A DNA stretch of 64,000 nucleotides from Hyalella azteca (GCF_000764305.2 NW_025937525.1:47860-111859), one strand, 5' to 3'; shown: positions 1 to 11,333, counted from the first letter of the stretch. Translations and numbers: made by a program. The notes: generated by a model not told the origin, from the sequence alone.

Positions 1-1740
1 GATTCGGCTATTATGGTGAATCAGAAATTAGATCCTATGGCATATGAACGCGAGCAGCTCAAATAACTCGCTCATGCCAATATATAACCCAAGTTGAAAA
101 TTTTTATGACTGCAGAAATCTTTGCTGAACTATGTTCTTGAATGTCGCCATACCAGAGCGGGTTTCCAACGAAAATCACGTTGAGAAGCCCTGCATAATG
201 AAACTAAGAAAGCGGTGCTTCTAAAATGGTTTAAAATTAACATATTTACCATTTAAAACAAATTATTTTCAAGTCGCATACAGTACTTTCCACCGTACTA
301 TTATACAACTGAAATTAGAAGCGTTTGTCACTCCACATGCGAACATGACTAGCGGAACTAGACAACTGCCTTTTGCCGCCGGCCATCAGGCTCCGCGATT
401 GCTCACGTCCCTTGCATAGCCCTATAACGGGGTAGTGCACATGGTAACCCACCTAATGGGGGAGTATAACTGGTGGGGGTCAAATATAACTGGTGGGGGT
501 CAAAATATAGTAACTATATGAAATAAAATCCGTACAGCATGGACTAAGTTTTGTCATCGATGTCGTTTGAACCACCGAATATAGCTTGTATTAATTTGTT
601 CAATAAGTAGCGAGGTTCCATGATACTTACGCCGCGATGAGTCATGCCCAGCACGCACAACCGCCATTGAATAAAACAATTTTAATTCACTGACGATGGA
701 AATAATATTGAGAAGCGCAATACAGTATCTCGATGACAAAGAATATACCAAATATTGAAGACCTGGTATATTTAAGCGAAGGTATATTGTTTAATGCCTG
801 TAATCTTTAAGGGCACTGCCATCACTCTATCAAGTAGTGCCATCCCAACATCCCATACCTGAATGTTTAATAATAACTTGTGGGCCCTGAATACACAACC
901 GAACGTTCAGCAGCTGTTGGTTCTGCAAATTAGCAGCTTAAATATTAATCATTTCTGTTATAACAAGGATTTAAAATTATCTCATGGAGCTACAGGCATT
1001 GATTTTTTCGGGGTCCTTCAAGCAGCCTCTGGTTTTTACAACACTTCTCTTTAACTTCACTTCTTGTCTGCTGCAAATCTTATGATCGATATTTAACACA
1101 CTTCTAATTGTCCAATTGATCTGAAAATTTGCACACGTGTGTAAAGTCAGAGCAACAACAAATCTTATAATCGCAACAAATCTTATAATCGATATTCAAC
1201 ATACTTCTATCTCTCCAATCGATCTGAAAATTTTCCAACTTGCGTAAAGATGGAGACAATGCATGAATTAATTGACAGAATAAATAATTTTGAAAATAAA
1301 TTTTTTATATTAAAATTCAATTTTTTTTAATCTTAGAGAATAAAATTAAAAATTCATTGTTTAAGTGTAACATCGGTGGCAGTGGATTCTTTAGAAGTGT
1401 TGTCTTTAAAAAGTAATTTTTAAGTAATTTTTTTTAATTAATTTAATAATTTAATTGAAATTAATTTTTAATTAAATATGATAATGCAAAAACTAAAGAC
1501 ATCTTGCTGTCGAAAAAACAATTATGTCACATGCGCAATGAAATTATTTAGCTACCTCGTAACCCCGAAAGCTCAAAATTTTGTAAAGTATCTTATCATA
1601 TTATTTAACAAACGTGTGCGTGCACAAACATTGACGACGCCATTCCATGAGCTGGAGATGTCATGGTATGCTCAAATACCAGAATCTGATGAGAAACATC
1701 GTGAGGAAGCTTTACCAGCTGCTCTTTTCGGTTATATCAA
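1..1740. other. AT-rich intergenic DNA, no gene recognised
   Basis: No ORF here has domain character or splice context. The only structure I see is a 20-22 bp direct duplication at about 465-506 (core AACTGGTGGGGGTCAAA) and a very AT-rich, T-run-rich stretch at 1260-1480. The 88-codon ORF at 1478-1744 matches no family I recognise. Confidence 0.5.
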
Positions 1741-1862
1741 GTAGATTCGGCCCATCGGGTCATGGTCTCCCGAAACAGGCTTCTAAATAGCAGCGGGATA
1801 CAGCACATGGCCAATTAACGCCTGATTCACTACAACGGCGACTCAATACCCTAAAAAAATGT

Positions 1863-1924
1863 AGAGTCGCCCCAGCTTCTGGTACTCCAAAGCAGAAGCT
1901 GATGCGTCTGTAAATTTTCCCTGG
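1863..1924. repeat. Short dispersed repeat with 8-bp hairpin, copy 1
   Basis: About 62 bp that recur at 4360-4422 with small changes. The core is AGCTTCTG, an 11-base spacer, then CAGAAGCT, so each copy can fold into a hairpin. It sits directly before the CR1 tail. It may be a remnant of a MITE end; the family is unknown. Confidence 0.5.
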
Positions 1925-1925
1925 G

Positions 1926-2080
1926 TAGTATAGTATAGTATAGTATCTTCGGCATTAAATAAATAGGCCTGGATAGGCCTGTCGCCGATTCTTGTACTTT
2001 TCTTGACTAGACTGGCCTTACGGACGGTAGATTTAAAATCGCTTCTAGATATCAGTTGTTCCGTAGGGTACGAGGCATTT
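1926..2080 (-). mobile_element. CR1-like LINE 3' tail fragment
   Basis: This repeats the 3' untranslated end of the CR1-like LINE at 32.1-32.3 kb. It begins with a TATAG microsatellite and continues through the segment with TAGGCCTGTCGCCGATTCTT to CCGTAGGGTACGAGGCATTT. Only the tail is present, a typical severely 5'-truncated insertion. In element orientation it ends in (CTATA)n. Confidence 0.8.
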
Positions 2081-2081
2081 A

Positions 2082-2168
2082 GACCATTATAGGTGGTATC
2101 TAACTACCACTAGTTGGGGCATCACCAGACCATTATAGGTGGTGTCTGACTACCTCTAGTTGGGGCAC
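2082..2168. repeat. Tandem repeat, about 46-bp unit, two copies
   Basis: Two adjacent copies of a unit starting GACCATTATAGGTGGT and ending GTTGGGGCA. The second copy overlaps the start of the larger duplicated segment at 2118. Confidence 0.6.
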
Positions 2169-2672
2169 TACAGGACAATTACATGCGCTGTCTATATAGT
2201 TCCCTCGTGTGACAAGAAGCTGTCGAGAAGCTCTTGTGACACATTCGCTGACAGCTGATAATATCTTAACAAAATTACTGATTACAGTGGGTGGCTGACT
2301 AACATGTGATGTGCCTCTGAGGTGAGGTCAATTCAATTATCGACTGCAACTTCTAAACCGACCGCTAAAATCAATCCGATTTTTTTAAGCCGTTTTACGA
2401 CTCTCTGAAGTGCCTGAGCTTTGAATTAATAATTTTTAAGTTGTTCGAAATAATTAACGGAAATATAATTTCTTTTATGTATATACGCTTCATCATCGTC
2501 AGGTTTCGCTGAATATTCGAGTAAGGGAATACGAGCCTATATAGGGTGTACGCCCTTGCTATTTTATAATTCAAATGCATTTATTATATGGAGTGAAAAT
2601 TAAACGACAGAGCTCACACAGGCTGCTTTTCGATAAATGATTTCTGCATGACATCTTCAATTTGGAACATAA
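2118..2672 (+). repeat. Segmental duplication, copy A
   Basis: This stretch is repeated in the same orientation at 3239-3950. Shared landmarks in the same order are GGCATCACCAGACCATT, GTTCCCTCGTGT, GACCGCTAAAATCA, TATACGCTTCA and GAGCTCACA. The copies are diverged and carry indels, so the duplication is old. No coding potential was recognised. Confidence 0.75.
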
Positions 2673-2717
2673 TCTTTGTATACGTCAATTGCGCCGTAAA
2701 TTGCAGCAAACAGCAGC

Positions 2718-3201
2718 AGCACGGTATTCTCACCTCAAAGACATTGGCCAACCGCAGCCCCACAACCCCCCAACCCGCGCTCCCAACACGACCTACAATC
2801 ATCGCATTAACCGCTAAGGCCCTCAGTGCAATTCACAATTCCAGATTCCTGGAAAATTGTGGCATTAAGCCGAACAAAAGCTTGCACGTTTTACCATGGA
2901 CCTCAAATAATATTGGCCACATGTACTCGTCCATGCGGTATATCACGAAAGTTTCAACAAACAGCAGCACGGTATTCTCATCTCAAAGACATTGGCCAAC
3001 CGCAGCCCCACAACCCCCCAAATCGCGCTCCCAACACGACCTACAATCATCGCATTAACCGCTAAGGCCCTCAGTGCAATTCACAATTCCAGATTCCTGG
3101 AAAATTGTGGCATCAAGCCGAACAAAAGCTTGCACGTTTTATCATGGACCTCAAATAATATTGGCCACATGTACTCGTCCATGCGGTATATCACGAAAGT
3201 T
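2718..3201 (+). repeat. Two-copy tandem repeat, 248-bp unit
   Basis: Two nearly identical units begin at ACGGTATTCTCA (2721 and 2969). They produce overlapping CAG/CCCAACC-rich ORFs of 136, 79 and 92 codons that are products of the repeat rather than recognisable proteins. The tandem lies between the two arms of the 2118/3239 duplication. Confidence 0.8.
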
Positions 3202-3238
3202 TGCCCGCTGATGGCTAAAACGACTGATACTTTGTTGA

Positions 3239-3950
3239 GGCATCACCAGACCATTGCAGATGGTATCTAGTTCCCTCGTGTAACAAGAAGCTGCCAAGAA
3301 GCTCTTAATTGTGACGCACTCGTGCAGCTGACAGCTGACAATAGCTTAACAAAAGGGCTGATTACATTGGGGGCTGACTAACATGTGACGTGCCTCTAAG
3401 GGGAGGTCAATTCAATTATTAACTGCTACTTCTAAACTGACCGCTAAAATCAGTAAGAATTATTAGGCCGCTTTGTGACTCTCTGAACTGCCTGAGATTT
3501 ATTTCGAATTAATTCGAGTGTGTGTGTCGTACAACTATCAATATTAATTAGAGTACCGTAGTAATTGTCTCAAATGAAATAAAATTTTTCAATGAAAGTT
3601 TAGTAAATATCCCATAACATATCATAATTTCTAGAGTTTTCTGGATGATTTTCGTAAGAAGCATGTAAAGTCTGAGTGAATATAAGCAAAATTTTACTAA
3701 GGAAACATAAGAGAACATTTTAAAAAAATTCGAAATAATTCAAGAATATATAATTTCTTTTATATACGCTTCACCATCGTCAGGTGGCGCTGAATATCAG
3801 AGTAAGGGAATACGTCCCAAGCGCGTATTCCTCATGCTCTATAATAATTCAAAAGCATTTATTGTATGAAGTAAAAATTAATTTACAGAGCTCACATAGG
3901 CTGCTCTTCGATTAAAGATTTCTGTATGACAACTTCAATTTAAAACATAA
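3239..3950 (+). repeat. Segmental duplication, copy B
   Basis: Direct-orientation copy of 2118-2672. It is longer by roughly 150 bp because of extra AT-rich sequence around 3500-3750. No gene recognised inside. Confidence 0.75.
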
Positions 3951-3964
3951 TGGCTGTATTATCT

Positions 3965-4111
3965 GGGCCTATACTTTCAAAAAAAAGTTAAGAGATCGTA
4001 AGTTCGTCAGTCAATCATTGACGGCCTTTCGAGCAAAACCCACCAATCATAGGCAAGAAAATAGAGCGTAAGTACTTACGATCACTTAGCGAGGTTTGAA
4101 AGTATGGCCCC
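3965..4111 (+). mobile_element. MITE family GGGCC-TATACTTTC, copy 1
   Basis: About 147 bp bounded by imperfect terminal inverted repeats: GGGCCTATACTTTCAAAA on the left and TTTGAAAGTATGGCCC on the right. The interior has CCAATCATTGACGG and AAAATAGAGCGTAAGTA. The same element occurs inverted at 4430-4573 and in this orientation at 41981-42130. Too short to code, so presumably moved by a transposase elsewhere. I could not define a target-site duplication. Confidence 0.8.
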
Positions 4112-4359
4112 AGAACAATGCACTAGTAACACTTTGTTAACGGAATTAACAGTCTTAGCAGTTCGATGCAGTTCAGCCTAGCCTTGTTCTGTAAAACATT
4201 TCTGAACATTCTATTCGTAGAAGTGTCTGTAAATCGCGCTCATGATTCAGACTAATGCAATGACTCATTTAATGTTCTGAAATTCACTTACATCAGAACT
4301 GAAAACAGGAATCATAGTCCAAGGGAATTGTGTCAATATCTTGTCCCCTAACAAAATTT

Positions 4360-4422
4360 AGAGGCGCCCTAGCTTCTGGTAATCCAAATCAGAAGCTGCC
4401 GCGCCTGTAAATTTTCACTGGG
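4360..4422. repeat. Short dispersed repeat with 8-bp hairpin, copy 2
   Basis: Second copy of the 1863-1924 repeat (AGCTTCTG ... CAGAAGCT), placed directly before the second MITE. Confidence 0.5.
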
Positions 4423-4429
4423 GATCAGT

Positions 4430-4573
4430 GGCCATACTTTCTAAACTCGCTAAGTGAACGTAAGTACCTACGCTCTATTTTCTTGTTTATGATTGGTGAA
4501 TTTTGCCTGAAAGGCCGTCAATGATTAGCTGATGAACTTACGATCTCTTAACTTTTTTTGAAAGTATAGGCCC
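4430..4573 (-). mobile_element. MITE family GGGCC-TATACTTTC, copy 2 (inverted)
   Basis: Reverse-complement copy of the 3965-4111 MITE, with GGCCATACTTTC at the left and GAAAGTATAGGCCC at the right. The two copies lie about 320 bp apart in opposite orientation, so a long transcript here could form a 140-bp stem. Confidence 0.8.
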
Positions 4574-4872
4574 TGGGCGGCAAGTTAATAGCGTACCGCG
4601 CCGAAGCTTGCATGGCTTATGAATGCGAATGTCTATGAATGCCAAACTAAGCGCGAAATATCTTCTCGTGAATACCAGCCGTGGAAGGTTTATCATGATG
4701 GAGTGTGTGTCCGAAATATTTTACCAAGACCATGTTGAATTTCCTGTGTTTTGATATTCTTGGTTGATCTACGAGGTAATGGACTACAAAAGAATGTAGA
4801 ACAAGTGATGGTTGCGCGTCTACAGTAAATGAGTACGGACATGATTGCTGCTCAATTGGACGAGCGCGACTT

Positions 4873-4986
4873 GTCACGACACTCTTCTATCGTCACGACA
4901 CTCTTCTATAGTCACGACACTCTTCTATAGTCACGACACTCTTCTATAGTCACGACACTCTTCTATAGTCACGACACTCTTCTATA
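4873..4986 (+). repeat. 19-bp minisatellite, six copies
   Basis: Six head-to-tail copies of GTCACGACACTCTTCTATA, nearly identical (the first junction has C for A). Confidence 0.95.
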
Positions 4987-5671
4987 TTTGATGGATGCCA
5001 CGTGCATTGTCCAGCAGTAGGCATTATTATAGGTCAAACATCTGCAGTATGTCTTGAGTTCCAAACAGAAGCAGATCAGTTCATATGCGGGCCCTGCCTA
5101 TGAAATAAACAAAATCAATATCTTAACCTATTTTTGAAGAACTCAACCGCCGCACTTTTCAACCTGTTGGGACTCTGTCGTCAGGTGAAATTAATCATTA
5201 ATCAATAATTCATTAATTTTAAATGTACGTGCCTTAGTGATTCCTTTTCTTACGAATGTATAGAATATATGTCTGCCGGATTATTAAAAACCAGCTAACA
5301 AAATTTGCCGAGAAATACTGGCCCGTAGAGCAGAATTTTTGCAAAAGTTTCACGGCAGCGAGCAAAAAATCCTTAAAAACTACAACTCGTCACATTGTTA
5401 ATTCCAGCCCGATATCGAGTCATAATTCCGACCTTATCGATATTATTAGTGATACGGCGATATTAACGCAGAACGAGATTTTTTTAACAGAAGCTTTAAT
5501 CTCTGTCGTTCAGTTCAAACAGGTGAAATAAAATCACCCGTTTACTTAACATAAACGTTCGATCCGAGATGTGACTTAAGCTTAATATTTACCGCAAGGA
5601 TCATCACAGTAACGCCCATAATTTAGAAACACAGGTAAAATATTCCCTCCGCTTCAAACTCAGGACGCTAG

Positions 5672-8600
5672 ATGCAATCGCGCGGGATGCGGCCGACTCT
5701 GCCCCTGCTCTGCCTGCTGGTGGTGGGTGCCGTCAGGGGGGCGAGTCTAGCGTACCGCCTGCACTACCGTGGGGCGACCCTCAGCCCCACCTTCGTCAGG
5801 AGCATCCTATACGGGCGGGCAGCGTCGTCAGGGTACGTGGAATTTACATCATCGGAACATTCCATCGTCAACATTAACTTAGGCCCAATTAATGTCTTAC
5901 TTACAAACGGAATTTTTCATCATCAAGATTAACTTAGGCCCAATTAACAGTGATGTCTAACTTACAAACTGAATTTTACATCATCATTATGAAATTCATC
6001 CCAATTAATGTTCATGCCTAATATAACAAATAATTGTTCAACTTTATTATTCATTTCATTAATCAATTAACATTTGCAAGTAAATAATTACAGTAAATTA
6101 AAGCCTTTCAAAAGTTTGTATTAATTTTTATTCCAATAGGTTGATATGAATTGTAATGAACGCGGCCTTCAAACGAGGAGTAAAAGATAAATCAAATTTT
6201 GCTGTATTTTTGCCTGACTGGAACCTTAGTAAGTTTGTGTTTATTTGAAGTTTTTCTCTCTCTTTTACCAGCAAACGATTTCTTGTTGAATAAAGAGATT
6301 TATGGTGCATTTGCTCAATCAAACAATAATTTCTGGGTGTTTAAATAGGGAGAGCTTTTGACATGTCTTGAACAGAAATATCATAATCCTAATGTGGATC
6401 AACTTCGTATTAATTTGTCCATGATTCATTTCGTTGCAAGTGAGGCACTTATCGTGTCATTGACTCGCGTCCTCATGCTCGAGTTACTGGCGCACGGTTG
6501 TACGCATGTTTTCGGTGTTGGCTACGGTCGTGTTTTCGAGAATTTTTAGGGAGTGTATAATTATTCTAGTAGGTGTAGAACTTTCAACTCGTTTATCGTA
6601 AAACGACTAATTTGTGCTGCATTAGCATATACTTCTGCATATATTTCGATTCAAGGCCTCAGGATGTACTGTATTTTAATATCAATTTTCTTGTTTGTTT
6701 TTCTCGAATATTATAACGATATTTTTTGCTAATTTTGTCAATTAAAAAAAGGTTTACAAATTACATTTTAAATATCAATGTAAATTCCAAAAAAAAAACA
6801 TTATTCTTTGGCAAATAATATGAATGTTTTTGCTTGACTTGAGCTCAAAATAGACAAAAGGTCTAAGTGTAAAAATGTTGAAGGTCAGAATCTTGAAGAT
6901 CTCAAATTAACAAGGTCAAAATTATAAGATTTTGACATGACATTCTTAAGTGCAAACATTGGATATTATGGATACAGCTCGAAAATAATCTTCGGAAAAT
7001 AATTTCAAAGTCCTGATGATTTCTACGGGTTACAAATAGTTAACAGGAGACTCAAGTAGTCTCCATAATACCGATATTCGCAATTAAATCATTTCAAAAT
7101 CTTAAAATTTTAAGGATTACAAAACCTTCACCTCAGTTGATAATGAAAAATCTTTATTATAACGTCTTTATTGAATATATATTAAAATGCCATTAGAAAA
7201 TTTTCTTCTTGATCAGCCAACGCCAGCGAAAAATATTATTTGAAATCGTGAAAACGAATAATAAAATTTGTAACAAAATTCATTCTCTGGTCTTCAATCG
7301 ACCATGCATAATGCAACAACTTCTGTCAAATTAAATCAATATTTGCATAAATGCAGAAGTATATGTACGCAGCATGTATATAAAGGGGTTGGACAAAATA
7401 AGGAAAACACCTAAAAAAATATATTTTATTCTGGTGTAGGTCCACCTCCTATTACGGCAATTAGAGCGTTTATTCACCGATGTATTGATTCCTATAAGTT
7501 GTGAATTATTTCCAAAAAAATTAACCCATTCTTCAGTTGAACCCTCTTAACCCTCTTTCAGCTAAACCTAGCTTAACCCTCTTTCTACCTTTTTTAACCC
7601 TCTCTAAACGTACATATGCCAGAGGTTGGAAATAATGTAAACTGTGATGCGTCAGAGAAAATCGCATTTTTCCACTGCTCGAGGAACCAAGTCTGGATGT
7701 TTTAACCAGTGGTGGGCACAGTTCCGCTAATCCGCTAACCGCTAATTAGCGAAGCTAACTTTTTCCTTATCGGATTAGCTGTTCAGCTAACTTTGAAAAT
7801 GCATAAATGCAGAAGTATATGTACGCAGCATGTATATAAAGGGGTTAGACAAAATAAGGAAAACACCTAAAAAACAAATATATTTTATTCTGGTGTAGGT
7901 CCACCTCCTATTACGGCAATTACAGCGTTTATTCACCGATGTATTAATTCCTACAAGTTGTGATATATTTCCAAAAAAATTAACCCATTCTTCAATTGAA
8001 CCCTCTTAACCCTCTTCCAGCTAAACCTAGCTTAACCCTCTTTCTACCTTTTTTAACCCTCTCTAAACGTACATATGCCAGAGGTTGGAAATAATGTAAA
8101 CGGTGATGCGTCAGAGAAAATCGCATTTTTCCACTACTCGAGGAACCAAGTCTGGAGGTTTTAACACCACTCTAAACACTTTGAAGCATTAGTATTTGAA
8201 CCCAGAGCTATTCTAATTGCAGCTCTTCATTAGAAACCAGATTTCTGCAGCTCCCGCCGAACAGTTTTTTGGTAAACTGGGTTTTGTTGGTGTCGATTGT
8301 GTTTTGCTATAATATTAAGAGCCAATCTCTTTTAATTATGCCAAATAATTTGCTTTAAAGACCGAATGCCATCTCTCTTACAACTTCGAATTTCAACCAG
8401 ACATGTGATTTTCTGAGGACGTTTTTCCTTTTTTTCTATCAAAAGCAGTCATTACTTTTGAGACAGCACCTATAGAAACGTCAAGCATTCGGGAAGTTTC
8501 TTTCTCACTATCACCTGTCATACCAGCACCAATAATTTGGCCTCATTTAAACTCGGAGAGGCTTGCTATTTTTATTAGGATTTAACCACAAAATTTATAT

Positions 8601-10481
8601 AAAGATCTGTAAAAGCATAAAATATCAATTAGCAGTAATAATATATTAACAATAGAGCAATAAACATTAAAAATATGAAGCTTTTATTGTTTGAATGTGT
8701 TCAAAAAATTATGATCTCAAATTTTTAGGTGTTACACTAATTTTGTCTAACCCCCTTTTGTCTAAACCCATAAACCCCTGAACATCTGCATTTGTTTTGC
8801 GTTCATCTGCGTACATGTCACAGGTTGTAAATTAACTACAAACTATGATATTGATATTGAGCTCTTTATATTAAGCTCTACCTGAGGATCGGGTTTCGTT
8901 AACTTAGGTAGTGAGGGATAAGTAAGACACATAAGTCCAGATAACGTATCTTGTATACGGTATCTTGTATAACGTATCTTGTATAGAGTTCTCCCCGTAT
9001 CTTGTATACGGGGTGGTTATACAGAGTTGCGATACAGAGGTATAAGCTACGGCGTCGACCGTAAGGTCGGAGAACTCTACCGACACGCTACATCGCGGAG
9101 TGCATCATCAGCTACTGGGGGCTTTGCTTAAGGTTGCTAGCCCTTTTATAAGCTTCGCTTCCGCCCACTACTGCGGTCTTGATCGCGTGGTCTATCTCGT
9201 GTCTATCAGATGTTGACTCGTGGACTCAATAGCCTAACTAGGTCTGTTGGTAAACACATTAGGACTTGTTTCCGCGACCTACTCTCGGACATACATGAAA
9301 ATTTCAAGTCGTAACAGCAAATTGAATTAGTTTCGTTCGTTCAGTGCGCACTTTACGCGTCATCGGCGCGAGCCTCAGCGTTCGTTTACTGTGAGGCCAC
9401 ACCCGACGACTGCATCGTGGCCTCTGCCATCTACCCGATGGGGTCCTGGGTCGAAGCAGGGCCCCAGTGCACCCTGTACAGCACTGTACCTCAGACACCG
9501 CTGGCCAAACCTCGGACTCAGGTGAAAATAATAATTTAAACAATAATAGCTTCAATAACATATTAGTTCAAAATCTCCACCTAAGCTTTAGAACTATATG
9601 TTAATTAAGTTTAATACATACGTAGCTTCTCTAAATATAATTGTACGGTGTAAGAGATCACATTCGTTTTCTTAAATGCTGTTTAAAAATGTGGAATTCA
9701 TGTAGTAAAACCAGTGAGTTGCCTTTTGAGGCAATTTCTTCGTTAACTAAATTTCCGCCAAATACGAACAATATNCAGTTCCGGCTCTCCAAGGCATCCA
9801 CTTCTGTAAGCAGCGTGACGGCACTGGGCGCCCAGAATCTCTGCACGGCCGAGGGCCTCCAGTTTGCTGTGATCGCGACCGCCGCTGAGCAACAGCAGGC
9901 CCTTGCCCAAGTCGGGGCGGGTGAGTAACTTGCCACTGGTTCTCACATTGTCCAAACTTCGTTATTCTCGTTTATTTGCTGGGCTTGTAAGATGACTGAC
10001 TGATTGTAAGATGACTGATTTTATCTACCTAAAGACTCCTAAAAATTTTATCTGCCTAAAGAGTAATATGTCGATGGAGGTTTCATACGAATAAAAACTG
10101 ACACGTTGAGGGTGCAATGAACTTGATGAACATCAGAGACAGGTAATTTGGCGTCTGATTTAACTTACAACTGAAATTGATACGGGTAGACTCAACCTAC
10201 AGCAAGACAGGCAGATGAGTGATTATCCCGAGTGTAGCTGAAGAACAAGTATCATTTTATTCCTCCTAGAGATCAGGTCGCGATGTACAATGAACTGCCT
10301 GGCTTGGTACTGGATAGACTCTACCTACCACTGGGCGGATGGAACTCTGCTCAACCAGAGTCAGATCACCTTCTCTAACCCATCAGGCGCATGTTTCTTT
10401 CAAGAGCAGAGCAGCCATGGGCTCTGGAAATCTTCCTGCTCGCCAGGAACAATTCCTGTCGTCTGCCAGACATACGTGTGA
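5672..10481 (+). CDS. Gene 1: secreted PAN-like plus C-type-lectin-domain protein (four exons)
   Basis: I read exons at 5672-5832 or 5836, 9345-9521, 9779-9920 and 10270-10481 (TGA). With the 5836 end the product is 231 aa. Exon 1 gives a signal peptide: Arg-containing start, hydrophobic LPLLCLLVVGAV, likely cleavage near residue 23. Exon 2 is a PAN/Apple-like cysteine module (CALYA, FVYCEATPDDC, QCTLYS). Exons 3-4 form a CTLD: first Cys in NLCTAEG, then WYWIDSTYHWADG, GACFF, SSCS and the closing PVVCQ, which supply the four canonical cysteines. Exon 3 follows TNCAG with the N at 9775; its GTGAGT donor leaves phase 1, completed by AG after CTCCTAG at 10269. There is no EPN/QPD and no WND, so classical calcium-dependent sugar binding is unlikely. 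The best donor of exon 1 (GG|GTACGTG at 5833) is out of phase with exon 2; the phase-compatible TAC|GTGG is weak, so a further exon in the 3.5-kb intron is possible. Role inferred: extracellular recognition or immunity. Confidence 0.72.
5990..6700. other. Intron of gene 1, nothing recognised
   Basis: AT-rich intronic sequence. ORFs at 6128-6322 and 6358-6549 have no domain features. A short direct duplication (CATCATC...TTAACTTAGGCCCAATTAA) occurs at about 5860-5950. Confidence 0.4.
7040..7310 (+). mobile_element. Penelope-like terminal repeat, solo arm
   Basis: Diverged copy of the arm at 45842-46094. Shared landmarks are GGAGACTCA, TTGATAATGAAAA, CCAACGCCAGC, ACGAATAA and the end CTCTGGTCTTCAATC. 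The hammerhead-like motif found in the other arm is eroded here. It lies in the first intron of gene 1. Confidence 0.55.
7345..7707. repeat. Duplicated Tc1 end, copy A
   Basis: About 360 bp repeated almost exactly at 7800-8165, starting GCATAAATGCAGAAGTATAT and ending in a TTTTAAC stretch. It contains the inverted-repeat end GGGGTTGGACAAAATAAGG of the Tc1-like element and runs of AACCCTCTT. Confidence 0.8.
7708..7799. mobile_element. hAT-like terminal fragment
   Basis: CAGTGGTGGGCACAGTTCCG followed by repeated CCGCTAA/TTAGCGG words. This resembles the CAGAG-TGGGC ends of hAT elements such as the one at 57908. Only one end is visible. It separates the two copies of the Tc1-end duplication. 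Confidence 0.4.
7839..8760 (-). pseudogene. Decayed Tc1-like transposon with transposase N-terminus
   Basis: The inverted ends are GGGGTTAGACAAAATAAGG on the left and TTTTGTCTAACCCCC on the right. On the minus strand, about 8575 to 8230 reads as a Tc1 transposase N-terminal helix-turn-helix region: LSEFK, then QIIGAGMTGDSEKETSRMLD, VSIGAVSKVMTAF and KGKTSSE, broken by several stops and shifts. The catalytic DDE half is not recognisable. A dead copy. Confidence 0.75.
8939..9012. repeat. Short degenerate tandem repeat (GTATCTTGTATAC)
   Basis: Four to five imperfect copies of a 13-17 bp unit around GTATCTTGTATA within the first intron of gene 1. Confidence 0.7.
9775..9775. other. Ambiguous base (N) at the exon 3 acceptor of gene 1
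   Basis: A single N stands three bases before the CAG that ends the intron. Only a short distance separates it from normal coding sequence. It could be one unresolved base or a collapsed gap; the sequence alone cannot tell. Confidence 0.9.
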
Positions 10482-11047
10482 GTCTGTCATACGGATGAGG
10501 AGTCTACCAGACCAGAAAGGAGTCTGCTGACGGAGCAACAAACGTACGATTTAGTCGGAAGTTGTAGGAGCAAGCTGATATCTTTTCTGATCGAAGAAAC
10601 AGTTAGATTTCTGCAATATCAATTTTTGCAGAGTTTGTATTGAGGCGTTTTTTATAGTCCCTCTGTTCGTAATTACGGCTGAAATGCGCTGCGCTGTATT
10701 TGTGGATTTATATCTTGTCAGCGCCATATCCCGGAGAAATGCTGGCTATACAAGTCAAATTTCATTACCATCGGATCCGAAGGATCCAACTAGACAATTT
10801 TTTAAGTTTCCATTGAGCTAGAATATCTAAGTTCCAACACCCCACATCTCTACTTGTTCAGAAATTTCATGGGTTTTTGCAGTATTCGTTCGCTATTATT
10901 ATTTTTTTGGGGGGAGTCAAGCCGCAAAAACCAATCTGAGCAGAGTTTTTCTTCTTATATTTTATAGCTTGAAGCCCAGTTTCTCCTATAATATAAGTTG
11001 AAAGTTGTGTTTTGAAATAATTTTCTTATGTGACTTTTTAGTTGGAC

Positions 11048-11176
11048 TTCGAAGAAAGTGTTAGGTACCGGAGACTTTCTCCAAAGGTAAGCTACGTGGT
11101 GATTCCATGCCTGACACGCTCATATGAGGACTTCCCCCCGGCATGCAAGTTGTCCCTCTTTCCTGTGGTTATAGCC
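11048..11176 (+). other. Candidate exon downstream of gene 1
   Basis: After TTTTTAG there is an open reading frame of about 43 codons (LDFEESVRYRRL, SYVVIPCLTRSYEDF, PPACKL) ending at a possible donor GTACGT at 11177. An internal GTAAGC at 11089 is an alternative donor. I do not recognise the peptide; the two cysteines and the tight acceptor/donor pair make it worth noting. It could be a shorter alternative exon or chance. Confidence 0.2.
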
Positions 11177-11180
11177 GTAC

Positions 11181-11333
11181 GTATTATTTCCTGCCTTTAA
11201 TTGCTCAACGTTTCTTAGCCACCCTCATAAGACCGTATCATTTCCTGCCTTTAATTACTCAACGTTTCTAAGCCACCATCACAGGCCGTATCATTTCCTG
11301 CTTTTAATTGCTTAACGTTTCTTAGGCACCATA
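11181..11333 (+). repeat. 53-54 bp tandem repeat, three copies
   Basis: Three imperfect units starting GTATTATTTCCTGCC or GTATCATTTCCTGC at 11181, 11235 and 11288, each containing TCAACGTTTCTTAGCCACC. Confidence 0.9.

Noticed and set aside
2648..3270. ORFs of 136, 79 and 92 codons
   Set aside because: They arise from the 248-bp tandem repeat and share low-complexity content; no splice or domain support.
4873..4986. Possible CRISPR array because of regular repeats
   Set aside because: The repeats are head-to-tail with no spacers, in a eukaryotic context.
9304..9561. 85-codon minus-strand ORF
   Set aside because: It is the antisense of gene 1 exon 2, which has the cysteine pattern and splice sites on the plus strand.
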